Shown here piece by piece: positions 25,192-33,115 of a stretch of DNA of 41,711 bases. The stretch's first letter is position 1. Each line of letters begins with the position of its first letter. The notes beneath the pieces were generated by a model that was not told the origin of the DNA, searched no databases, and saw nothing but the letters and a program-made list of their open reading frames with translations. The stretch is from positions 1-41,711 of the forward strand of contig CAJKMT010000009.1 of assembly GCA_905201055.1 (NCBI GenBank). Reading direction: 5' to 3'. The DNA is from an uncultured Sutterella sp. (lineage in GTDB: Bacteria; Pseudomonadota; Gammaproteobacteria; Burkholderiales; Burkholderiaceae_F). Made by a program: the position numbers and the translations under genes.

Positions 25192-26046
25192 ATGGATATT
25201 GTGATTCAAGGCGAAGGCGCTGGGGCCTTTGCTCATCAACTGACCATCAAAAATATTTGGGTAAAAGAAAATGCTGTTCGCATTAACGGCGCTGACGATG
25301 TTCTTTCCCAGGAATTAATGGCCGAGGCTGAGAAGCTGGGATTTGATGTCAACTGTCTTCCCGACGGTCTGAGCATCAAAGATTTCGGTCTTGTCACACT
25401 TGATATGGACAGCACGCTTATCGAACTTGAATGCATCGATGACATCGCCTGGCAATACGGTGTGGGAGAAGAAGTTGCCCGAATGACCGAAATCGCCATG
25501 CAGGGTCACATGCCGTTTGCTCAGTATCTGCGCGAACGGGCGGTTCTTTTCAAAGATGCTCCGGCCCATTTTCTGGATGTCACCGCATCACACGCCAAAC
25601 TGATGCCGGGTGCTCGTGAACTGATCAATTTTGCCAAGGCTCAGGGTTTAAAGACCTACATTCTTTCGGGCGGCTTTGACGCGATCGCTAAGCGCGTCGT
25701 TGAGATGCTCGGCATGGACGGTTATCTTTGCAATCGCCTGGTGATTGAAGACGGAAAAATGACCGGTGAGGTGACCGGTCCCGGCGGCGGAGAGATCTTG
25801 GATGCTGACGGTAAACGCCGCGCCATGGAAATGCTTTGCATGCTCAATGGCATTCTTTGCGACCGTGCGATTGCGGGCGGCGACGGTGCCAATGACTTGG
25901 AAATGATCAAGGCTGCCGGCATCGGCTTCGCCTTCCATGGCAAACCGGTTGTTGCCGCGAGCGCTCCGTTTAATGTCAAACATGGCGGATTGGATGTCGT
26001 CGTGAATTTCTTTGTTGAAGCTTGGGATGATGCCAAGAAAGAGTAA
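25192..26046 (+). CDS. serB: Phosphoserine phosphatase SerB
   Basis: A 284-aa HAD phosphatase. It has an N-terminal 65-residue region, then motif I LDMDSTLIELECIDDIA (nucleophile Asp71), the substrate cap MTEIAMQGHMPFAQYLRERA, motif II ILSGGFD, and motif III/IV GGDGANDLEMIKAAGIGFAFHGKP. All are diagnostic for SerB, which makes L-serine from phosphoserine. It is the last gene of the importer operon, eight bases after the phosphodiesterase, and is followed by a strong terminator. The location is unusual for a serine biosynthesis gene and suggests it may also serve in breaking down an imported phospho-compound. Confidence 0.94.
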   Translation: MDIVIQGEGAGAFAHQLTIKNIWVKENAVRINGADDVLSQELMAEAEKLGFDVNCLPDGLSIKDFGLVTLDMDSTLIELECIDDIAWQYGVGEEVARMTEIAMQGHMPFAQYLRERAVLFKDAPAHFLDVTASHAKLMPGARELINFAKAQGLKTYILSGGFDAIAKRVVEMLGMDGYLCNRLVIEDGKMTGEVTGPGGGEILDADGKRRAMEMLCMLNGILCDRAIAGGDGANDLEMIKAAGIGFAFHGKPVVAASAPFNVKHGGLDVVVNFFVEAWDDAKKE

Positions 26047-26070
26047 TCTCTGACAACACTGCACTTTACG

Positions 26071-26104
26071 ATCGGGGCTTTTGAAAAAAAGCTCCGATTT
26101 TTTT
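26071..26104 (+). terminator. Terminator after serB
   Basis: 11-bp stem (atcggggcttt / aaagctccgat, one G-U), 6-base loop, followed by a run of T. It ends the importer-phosphodiesterase-serB operon. Confidence 0.85.
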
Positions 26105-26504
26105 GATATTCGTCAAAATTCTTTTTTGTCGACAGAGCAAAAGAATTTTCGACATTATCGAATCTGATTCTGCAACCTGTTGTTTTGTCAAAACTTTTAA
26201 AAAATCAGCCGGCTCTCCTCGAGGACTTATTTTCGACAGCCTTTTCTTTTGAAATAAAGAGTTTTACCTAAAAATAAAAATTTTTTACTACGCAATCTTC
26301 CTTAATCCGACTCTGAATAAATTTTGAAAAATTTGTCTATCTTATTGAAATTATTTTGTTTTCATTTTTGTCGATCATTCGTCGAGATAGTTCGCCCAAT
26401 GTCTTTTGAATTCGTTCAATTTTCGCTGCCGACTCTACTTGTCCCGTTGAAATTGACCGCATAAACTGCCGAGAAATTGACTTTAAACGTGTGCGGAGTA
26501 CACC
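26105..26504 (+). other. A/T-rich leader region without a gene
   Basis: 400 bases with no credible reading frame. The only clear structure is a perfect 11-bp inverted repeat, aaaattctttt (26115-26125) and aaaagaatttt (26139-26149), around TTGTCGACAGAGC. GTCGA/TCGAC words recur at 26128, 26148, 26233, 26370 and 26381. A ribosome-binding site (GCGGAG) precedes the next gene; no consensus promoter is obvious, although TTGACC near 26453 is a possible -35. Confidence 0.5.
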
Positions 26505-27257
26505 ATGAAAAAAATCCTTTTAAGCGCTCTCCTCGGCTCAATGCTTGCCTCATCTTCCATGGCTGCCACCCTGTTGGTCGGCACCGATGCAGGACTGGCT
26601 CCCTTTGAATTTAAAGACCCGAAAACCAATGAGATCGTGGGCTTTGACATTGACCTTATCACGGCTATTGCAAAGGCTGTCGGTGACGAAGCAAAAATTC
26701 AAAATATGCAATTTGCCGGTTTAATTCCCGCCCTGCAAAGCAATATGGTTGACGTCGGCGCTGCCGCCATCACTATTACACCTCAGCGTCAAAAACAGGT
26801 TCTTTTTACAGATCCCTACTACGACGTGGGTCTAGTCATGGTTATTCAAAAAGCCAATGCCGATAAATTCAAAACTCTCAAAGACATGGAAGGCAAACGC
26901 ATCTGCGCTCAGATCGGCTCGACGGGGTCTATCTTGGCTTCCACTGTTAAAGGAGCCACTGTCGCCAATTTTGACCAAATCGGTGAAGCGTTCATGGAAT
27001 TAAAGATGAACGGGTGTGATTCCGTCATGGTTGATAAAACGGTGACGCTCTACTACCTCACCAAACACAATGACGAAGACATCATGATGGTGCCTCACGT
27101 TTACAACCCCAAGCAAAATGGTTTTGCTGTCGCCAAAAATAACAAAGCCTTGTTAGACAAGCTTAACAAAGGCCTCAAGATCATCAAAGAAAACGGCGAG
27201 TATGACAGAATCTACGAAAAGTGGCTCGGCAAAAAGCCCCAAAGCGAACAAAAATAA
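26505..27257 (+). CDS. Amino-acid ABC transporter binding protein (family 3)
   Basis: A 250-aa periplasmic protein. Residues 1-20 form a signal peptide ending SSMAA. The family-3 pattern follows: LLVGTDAGLAPFEFKDPKTNEIVGFDIDLITAIAKAVG, AAITITPQRQKQVLFTDPYYDVGLVMV, and GKRICAQIGSTGS. These bind polar or basic amino acids such as glutamine, arginine or histidine; the ligand cannot be assigned. No permease or ATPase gene is nearby, so it is an orphan that must work with a transporter elsewhere. Its own terminator separates it from the amidohydrolase gene that follows. Confidence 0.9.
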   Translation: MKKILLSALLGSMLASSSMAATLLVGTDAGLAPFEFKDPKTNEIVGFDIDLITAIAKAVGDEAKIQNMQFAGLIPALQSNMVDVGAAAITITPQRQKQVLFTDPYYDVGLVMVIQKANADKFKTLKDMEGKRICAQIGSTGSILASTVKGATVANFDQIGEAFMELKMNGCDSVMVDKTVTLYYLTKHNDEDIMMVPHVYNPKQNGFAVAKNNKALLDKLNKGLKIIKENGEYDRIYEKWLGKKPQSEQK

Positions 27258-27270
27258 CTCTAATCCACTG

Positions 27271-27304
27271 AAAGCCTCGAACTAATAAAGTGAGAGGCTT
27301 TTTA
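27271..27304 (+). terminator. Terminator after family-3 binding protein
   Basis: Stem aaagcctc/gaggcttt (8 bp), 15-base loop, then TTTT. Confidence 0.75.
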
Positions 27305-27317
27305 AGCTAAAAAAACA

Positions 27318-28502
27318 ATGACTCTCAGCAATCGTCTTCAAGAACTGACCCCGGAATTCACTGCTATCCGCCGGGATTTTCATCGTCATCCTGAATTAGG
27401 GCACTGTGAATGGGAAACGTCCCGCAAAATCTGCCGTTATTTAACTGACTGGGGATACGAAGTTCATGACAATATTGCCTCGACCGGCGTTGTGGCTCGT
27501 CTGAAAAAGGGAAGTTCAAAAAAATGCATCTGCATTCGCGCCGATATGGATGCGCTGCCCATTGCCGAAGCCAACCATTTTGCCCACGCCTCCGCCGTTG
27601 ATCAAGTGATGCACGCCTGCGGACATGACGGTCACATGACCATGGCATTGATGGCTGCCAAATACCTCGCCGAAACCCAACACTTTAACGGTACCGTGCA
27701 ATTTGTTTTCCAACCTTGTGAAGAGCAAGACGGTGGAGCAAGTGACATGGTTAACGACGGACTTTTTGAGCGTTTCCTCACCGATTGCATAATCGCCTGC
27801 CACAACTGGCCGGAAATCCCCGAAGGGAAAATCGGCATTAATTTTGAAACGATCATGGCCGGCTGCAACGCTTTCAAAATTGAAGTCAAAGGACGCGGCG
27901 GTCACGGTGCAATGCCCAATGAATCCATCGATCCCCTCTTCACCGCCATTCAAATTGTCAACAGCCTTCAAGGCATCATGACCCGTATAAAACGACCGTT
28001 GGATGCAGCGGTTATGTCTGTTTGCAAAATCCAGTGCGGAGAGACGTACAACGTCATTGCCGACAAAGCGGAAATTGAAGGTACCGTCAGAACTTTTTCT
28101 GATGAAGTCACCGATTTAATTGAAACAAAAATGGTTCAGATTGCCACTCAGGTGGGAACGGCGTTTGGCGCTGAAGTCACGGTCAATTTTGTGCGTCAAG
28201 TCCCGCCTGTGAGCAACTCTGCCAAGTATGTTCAGGCTCTCAAAGAGGCTGCCTGTGAAGTTTTCGGCAGTGAATCTGTCTGTTTACAGTCCCCAGTGAT
28301 GCCTTCGGAAGACTTCGGTGTATTTCTGAAACATTGCCCTGGCGCCCTCTTTTTTATCGGAAATGGCAGCGGCGAACACCGACAAGAGGGGCACGGTCCG
28401 GGACCGTGCGCACTTCACAATCCTTCCTACGACTTCAACGACTCGATTCTTCCCGTCGGCGCCGCGGTTTTTGTAAAAACCGTGGAAAATTATCTCGCCT
28501 GA
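27318..28502 (+). CDS. M20D amidohydrolase (hippurate/N-acyl-amino-acid type), copy 1
   Basis: A 394-aa metal-dependent amidohydrolase. It shows the M20D order: RRDFHRHPELG, RADMDALPIAE, HACGHDGHMTM (metal His/Asp), QPCEEQDGGA (Glu-Glu pair after a metal Cys), CHNWPEIPEG (metal His), GRGGHGAMPN, and MPSEDFGVFL near the end. The family removes acyl or benzoyl groups from amino acids, or acts on IAA conjugates and similar amides; the substrate is unknown. It probably acts in the cytoplasm, as there is no signal peptide. It follows the orphan amino-acid binding protein and converges with a second M20D gene. Confidence 0.92.
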   Translation: MTLSNRLQELTPEFTAIRRDFHRHPELGHCEWETSRKICRYLTDWGYEVHDNIASTGVVARLKKGSSKKCICIRADMDALPIAEANHFAHASAVDQVMHACGHDGHMTMALMAAKYLAETQHFNGTVQFVFQPCEEQDGGASDMVNDGLFERFLTDCIIACHNWPEIPEGKIGINFETIMAGCNAFKIEVKGRGGHGAMPNESIDPLFTAIQIVNSLQGIMTRIKRPLDAAVMSVCKIQCGETYNVIADKAEIEGTVRTFSDEVTDLIETKMVQIATQVGTAFGAEVTVNFVRQVPPVSNSAKYVQALKEAACEVFGSESVCLQSPVMPSEDFGVFLKHCPGALFFIGNGSGEHRQEGHGPGPCALHNPSYDFNDSILPVGAAVFVKTVENYLA

Positions 28503-28505
28503 GCT

Positions 28506-29702
28506 CTAGCCGTTAATCGCTGCCAAGCGGTTAACGGCAATCAGTGACATTAAAGTCGATCCATAGACGATTGCTTTGTCATTGAAATCAAATTCACATT
28601 CATGCAAGTTGGCCCTATGCGACCCATCTCTGACACCCAAACGGAAAAGGCACCCGGGGCGAACTTGCGTCATGAAGGCAAAGTCTTCTGCCGTCATTTG
28701 CTGAGGAGCGGGCTTAAGCCCTTCTTCTCCCAACCAGTGGCGAACAATTTCTTTAACAGCCGAAGTCTGCTTAGGATGATTTAAAAGCGCCGGGTACAAA
28801 CGTGTGTAATGACATTGAGCCCGGGCCCCATAAGCCTGAGCGACGCCCTCGGCAATCTCACCCAAACGCTTTTGAACACGATCCTGAATCTCCGGTTCAA
28901 AGCTGCGGCAGGTACCGACCAGTTTCGCCGTCTGAGGCAAAACACTCGAACCGTTAACATCGCCCGATACAATGGCTCCGAAACTCACCACCGCCGCCTG
29001 CAGCGGATTGACATTTCGGCTGACAATCGACTGCGCGCTCACCACAATCTGGGAGGCAACCAAAACACTGTCGACAGCGGTTTGCGGTCTGGCACCATGA
29101 CCGCCGCGCCCGGTCACATCAATTGAAAATATTTCGGCGGCCGCCATGATGTAACCTTCATCAAGCCCAATCTGCCCCACATCCAACGTCGGCTCACAAT
29201 GAGTTGCATAAATTTCAGCGATAGGAAACTTCTCAAACAGACCGTTTTGCACCATCAGTCGGGCGCCGGCATACCCTTCTTCGCCCGGCTGAAATATCAC
29301 CGCAACACTTCCGGGAAAATCTCGGTGAGCAGACAAAAAGCGGCAAGCCCCCAAAGCCACGGTCATATGGCCGTCATGTCCGCATGAGTGGGCCTTCTTT
29401 TCATTAACTGAGGCGTAATCCAAACCGGTTTGTTCATTCAAAGGCAAGGCGTCCATATCCGCGCGTAAGCCGACCCAGCGATCACCTTTCTGATTGCCGT
29501 GAATCACTGCAACCACTGCCGTCGAACCAAAACCCGTGTGAATTTCATCGACACCGAAATCACGCAGTTTGCTTTTTATAAATTCCGCTGTTTCAGGCAA
29601 TTTAAGCCCGATTTCGGGATGGCGATGCAAATGATGACGAGATTGCATCAGTTCATCGACATGTTCTGACAAATAGGATTGAATTTCACAAGCGCTGTAC
29701 AT
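28506..29702 (-). CDS. M20D amidohydrolase, copy 2
   Basis: A 398-aa paralogue of the gene it converges on. Motifs: RHHLHRHPEIGLKLPE, LRADMDALPLNE, HSCGHDGHMTVALGA, FQPGEEGYAGARLMV, ATHCEPTLDVGQ, GRGGHGARPQTAVDS, and MTAEDFAFMTQVRPG. The Cys of the usual QPxEE context is replaced by Gly (QPGEE versus QPCEE in copy 1), which is common among subfamilies. The two copies differ widely, so this is not a recent duplication. The last codons form one arm of an 8-bp inverted repeat at 28509-28538. GAGGAGAG lies upstream of the start. Confidence 0.92.
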   Translation of the reverse strand: MYSACEIQSYLSEHVDELMQSRHHLHRHPEIGLKLPETAEFIKSKLRDFGVDEIHTGFGSTAVVAVIHGNQKGDRWVGLRADMDALPLNEQTGLDYASVNEKKAHSCGHDGHMTVALGACRFLSAHRDFPGSVAVIFQPGEEGYAGARLMVQNGLFEKFPIAEIYATHCEPTLDVGQIGLDEGYIMAAAEIFSIDVTGRGGHGARPQTAVDSVLVASQIVVSAQSIVSRNVNPLQAAVVSFGAIVSGDVNGSSVLPQTAKLVGTCRSFEPEIQDRVQKRLGEIAEGVAQAYGARAQCHYTRLYPALLNHPKQTSAVKEIVRHWLGEEGLKPAPQQMTAEDFAFMTQVRPGCLFRLGVRDGSHRANLHECEFDFNDKAIVYGSTLMSLIAVNRLAAING

Positions 29703-29908
29703 AAAACTCTCCTCTGTGCTTTTTCAATGGTAAGCGCTCAGCAGCCAAAATGGTTTAGAGAATTGTTTTGTCATAGGGACTATCGCCTAAAACCGCATCA
29801 GTCACACAGTTAACCAAGCGACTTAGAACAAAAGAAACGGAAATAACTTTTATTTCTTATCGGCATTTCGACTACAATCGAAAACAATGTTGTTTCAGGG
29901 AGATTTCT

Positions 29909-30289
29909 ATGAAATTGGTATGCCCGCCTTTTAAAGGTGAAAACAAAGGTCATTACAGTGCCGGTGTCATTTCCAAGGGAATGCTTTACGTCTCCGGCCA
30001 GTTGTCCATTGATCCCGATACGCGGCAAGTCTGCCAAGGCGATATCAAAGACCATACCCGTTTGGCCCTCAACAACGTAGACCGCGTTTTAAAAGAAGCG
30101 GGGGTAAGGCGCGATCAGGTTGTCTTTTGCCGCGTCTACACGCCGAATGTTCAATATTGGGGACCCATCAATGAGGTGTATGCGGAATTTTTCGGTGATC
30201 ACAAACCCGGCCGCGTCATCGTGTCCACAACAGATTTACATTTCGGGTGTCTGGTAGAAATTGAAGCCATCGCTGAAATAGACGAATAG
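29909..30289 (+). CDS. RidA-family (Rid/YjgF) deaminase-like protein
   Basis: A 126-aa protein with the RidA fold signature: HYSAGVISKGMLYVSGQLSID near residue 16, GDIKDHTRLALNNVDRVLKEAG, VYTPNVQYWGPINEVYAEFFGD and a closing VEIEAIAEI. The Arg in KPGRVIV is near the position of the catalytic Arg that hydrolyses enamine/imine intermediates in RidA; the usual AR pair is GR here. It differs enough from housekeeping RidA to be in another Rid subgroup. It has an own ribosome-binding site (CAGGGAG) and terminator, directly upstream of the aminoethylphosphonate operon. Confidence 0.85.
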   Translation: MKLVCPPFKGENKGHYSAGVISKGMLYVSGQLSIDPDTRQVCQGDIKDHTRLALNNVDRVLKEAGVRRDQVVFCRVYTPNVQYWGPINEVYAEFFGDHKPGRVIVSTTDLHFGCLVEIEAIAEIDE

Positions 30290-30317
30290 GTTAATAGATT
30301 CGTTTTGTCGCGTAGAA

Positions 30318-30343
30318 GAAGCCGGTTTTGTCCGGCTTTTTCT
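30318..30343 (+). terminator. Terminator after ridA-like gene
   Basis: AGCCGG/CCGGCT stem extended by AA/TT pairs, loop TTTTGT, then TTTTCTT. Confidence 0.75.
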
Positions 30344-30375
30344 TCAGTTAGAAACAACAATTATGGAAAAATGAC

Positions 30376-30441
30376 ACTTAAATGAAATACCAGTTTATTT
30401 ATGTCTCTTGGTATTTCTTTGATTTTAAACGGCATTTAAGT
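30376..30441. repeat. Nested inverted repeats upstream of the AEP operon
   Basis: Outer arms acttaaatg (30376-30384) and catttaagt (30433-30441); inner arms gaaatacca (30384-30392) and tggtatttc (30409-30417). Both pairs are perfect 9-bp repeats. They lie 114-179 bases before the phnT start, upstream of the -10, where a regulator could bind. Confidence 0.55.
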
Positions 30442-30518
30442 TTTACACCTTTTCAACACCAACTCATTCGGTCATTAAATCTTCATAAAAATCCCGAAAT
30501 AAATTCATAACTCCCGTC

Positions 30519-30524
30519 TATAAT
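30519..30524 (+). promoter_or_regulatory. Probable -10 box of the AEP operon
   Basis: A perfect TATAAT followed by a purine start 7-9 bases later and a ribosome-binding site (TAGGAG) before ATG 30555. The -35 position (GAAATA) is poor, which would fit an activator-dependent promoter. Confidence 0.5.
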
Positions 30525-30554
30525 TTGCGCATTATTGATAGGAGTTCCATTTTC

Positions 30555-31376
30555 ATGCTCGAATTACGTCATATTTCAAAGCGATTCGGTGACCGCCAAA
30601 TCCTCACGGATATTTCTTTAACGATTAATCAGGGTGAAATCGTTTCGATCTTGGGCCCGTCCGGCTGCGGCAAAACAACGCTTTTGAATTTGATTTTAGG
30701 GTTAACTGACTTAACGGAAGGTCAGTTGATTTACGATAACGAAGACTTGAGCCACGTGTCGATGAAAGACCGCGGTTTTAATATCGTCTTTCAGGATTTC
30801 GCGCTGTTCCCCAACCTGAACGCTCGCGACAACATTCTCTACGGTCTGCGCAACAATCCCAATGCGTCTACTCCCCAGGAAGTTGAAGAGTTGATCGATC
30901 TTCTTGGTTTGAGAAAACACCTTGATCAACGCATTGACGAACTCTCCGGCGGTCAAAAACAACGCGTCGCTATTGCCCGCACGTTAGTTTTGAAGCCCCG
31001 TTTGCTGCTGTTGGACGAACCGCTTTCGGCTTTGGACGGCATCATCAAGGAATCCATTAAAGAACGTATTCGTACGGTTGCCCGTCAATACAAGTTAACC
31101 ACTTTGATCGTGACGCACGATCCCGAAGAAGCCCTGACGCTTTCCGATCGCGTTTTGATTATCAATGAAGGTAAGATCGCTCAGTTTGCCGATCCGCAAA
31201 CGATTATCAGTGACCCTGCCAATGACTTTATCCGTCAGTTCATTCTCTCGCAGCTCAACATTAAGCGTACGAACATTTTGAAGCTCTTTAGCGAAAGTGT
31301 TCCGCAAACCACTGCCGCTTCGTCGCTTATTGCCAAACCGCAGCCCTTTCAAAGCTTCGGTCAAGCCGTAGCCTAA
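30555..31376 (+). CDS. AEP-type ABC importer ATPase, PhnT-like
   Basis: A 273-aa ATP-binding subunit. Walker A GPSGCGKT (34-41), Q-loop IVFQDFALFP, signature LSGGQKQRVAIARTL, Walker B LLLLDEPLSALDG and the H-loop VTHDPEEAL are complete. It is shorter than ATPases with a C-terminal TOBE domain (about 350 aa), so it lacks that regulatory part. ATG 30555 follows TAGGAG and is preferred to the in-frame start at 30525. First gene of a five-gene run ending in phnW-phnX, which points to 2-aminoethylphosphonate as the cargo. Confidence 0.85.
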   Translation: MLELRHISKRFGDRQILTDISLTINQGEIVSILGPSGCGKTTLLNLILGLTDLTEGQLIYDNEDLSHVSMKDRGFNIVFQDFALFPNLNARDNILYGLRNNPNASTPQEVEELIDLLGLRKHLDQRIDELSGGQKQRVAIARTLVLKPRLLLLDEPLSALDGIIKESIKERIRTVARQYKLTTLIVTHDPEEALTLSDRVLIINEGKIAQFADPQTIISDPANDFIRQFILSQLNIKRTNILKLFSESVPQTTAASSLIAKPQPFQSFGQAVA

Positions 31377-31391
31377 AAAGGAGTCAAACGA

Positions 31392-31928
31392 ATGATCACG
31401 GCACTCTTTGGCAAAGGTCAGAAAGAACTTAAGATTCTTTATGTTCTGATCACCTTGACGCTGGCCGCCATTTTGCTTTACCCGCTCGGTTGTGTCTTAT
31501 TTCAATCCATTCTGACGCAAGACGGCGGCCTGGGTTTTAGCAATTACTCTTCACTTTTGAGTCAGGGCACTTTCTGGACGGCTTTAGGCAACAGTTTTAC
31601 CGTTTCGGGTATTTCTGCCGCCATTGCCACCGTTATGGCTTTTTTCTGTGCCTACGGTCTTCACTTCACGCGGATTCGTCCCGGTGTGAAGAAAATCATC
31701 CAAATCATTGTGCTTTTGCCGCTCTTTTTGCCGTCAATCACATACGGTTTTGCGGTGATTTATTCCTTCGGTCGATTAGGCTTAGTGAGCCAGCTGCTTG
31801 CCCCTCCGCCTTTCTCCATTTACGGATTCTGGGGACTTTTGATTGCAGACGTTATCTATACGTTGCCGCCGGCCTTTTTGATCCTGTACAACGCCTTTTT
31901 CTACGTTGACCGCAATTTCATAAGCTGA
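31392..31928 (+). pseudogene. Fused AEP permease, N-terminal fragment (broken)
   Basis: A 178-aa product with four or so membrane helices. The sequence resembles the first half of a fused two-domain permease (FbpB/ThiP-like, about 570 aa in all): LPLFLPSITYGFAVIYSFGRLG and PPAFLILYNAFFYVDRNFIS, where it stops at TGA 31926-31928. Intact members continue with an EAA motif (an EAA..LG.S pattern); here two or three residues and the frame are lost, most simply by a deletion of 10 bases, or another number leaving the frame shifted by -1. It has a good ribosome-binding site (AAGGAG) and follows phnT closely. It cannot couple to the ATPase alone through this domain. Confidence 0.75.
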
Positions 31929-33097
31929 TGGGGGACAGTCCCACACAAACCTTCTACATCACGGCAATTCGTCCGGTAGTGGGATCTTTGCTGTCAGCCT
32001 TTATCCTGAGCTTTTTCCTCTCGTTTACAGACTTCGGTATTCCGGTTTCCATCGCCGGCGAATATGAAGTGATCGCCACGCAGCTTTACACCACCATGAT
32101 GGGGGCCATTCCCAACTTTGGTGAAGGTGCTGTTATTGCCATGGCAATGCTGGTTCCCTCTGTGGCTTCTGTCGTTATGCTGCGTTGGGTTGATCGTTTC
32201 AACTTCCGTTACAACAAGATTTCCAAGGGTGAAGTTTCCGTCAACAATGTCAGAGACGGTTTGTACCTCGGTTACTACCTGCTGATTTCGCTTGCTCTGT
32301 TGTCAGTGTTTGTGGTGATGTTTGTTGTGCCCTTTGTGAAGCAGTGGCCGTATCAACCGTTCTTCACGCTTGATGTCATTACCCGCATTGTCAACGACTC
32401 TTCAATTTGGCAAGTCTATGAACACTCGGTCTTTGTCGCGCTGGTTTCGGCCGCTGTCGGCACACTCTTCTGTTATGCCGCCGCACTTGTGAAGGCCCGC
32501 TCTCAGTTGCCCGATTGGTGCCAAACGACAATGGATTCCTTTGCAATGATTACCAACACGGTCCCCGGTATGGTACTCGGTATCGGTTTCCTCTTTGCCA
32601 TGAGCGGAACGCCGCTGGCCAACACGTTCACAATCCTGGTTTTGGCCAACCTCGTGCACTTCTTCACGACTCCGTACATGATGGCCACCTCTGCCCTCTC
32701 GAAGATGAATGCCGGCTGGGAAACGACCGGAGCGCTCATGGGTGACAGCTGGATTAAAACTGTTTCCCGCGTGATCGTTCCCAACTCGCTGCCCACGCTG
32801 CTGCAGATGTTCCAATACTTCTTTGTGAGTGCCATGGTCACCATCAGTGCGGTGGTGTTCCTGACGGGTGCCCGCACGATGCTTCTGACGACCAAGATTA
32901 AAGAGCTTCAGTATTTTGAAAAATTTGAAGAAATTTTTGTTCTGTCTCTCTTGGTTTTCATGACCAACGTTGCCGCCAAGCTCATTTTCGACGCTTTGAG
33001 CAACTATGCACAAAACAACAACGGTCAAGGTTTATTGACCAAATTAAAACTTTTTTTGCAATCCCTGACGGCTCCCAAAGCGAGCCAATCGATTTAA
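31928..33097 (+). pseudogene. Fused AEP permease, C-terminal fragment (restart possible)
   Basis: A 389-aa product that begins exactly at the first fragment's stop: the bases TGATG give a one-base overlap. It opens with MGDSPTQTFYITAIRP, the second half of the first EAA loop, then holds the rest of the first domain and the whole second domain, with a second coupling loop TGALMGDSWIKTVSRVIVPNS. No Shine-Dalgarno lies before the ATG, so translation would need termination-reinitiation. No slippery heptamer was seen. Together the two fragments give the length of an intact fused permease. It may be a pseudogene, a sequence error or a split permease made by reinitiation. Confidence 0.75.
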
Positions 33098-33115
33098 TAT
33101 CAAGGAGTTAATCGT

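Noticed and set aside
28509..28538. Inverted repeat gccgttaa/ttaacggc at the join of the two M20D genes
   Set aside because: Inside coding sequence with no T-run on either strand; probably coincidental or a weak block.
31900..31930. Programmed frameshift in the fused permease
   Set aside because: No slippery sequence, and two or three residues seem to be missing, so a simple frame change would not restore the protein.
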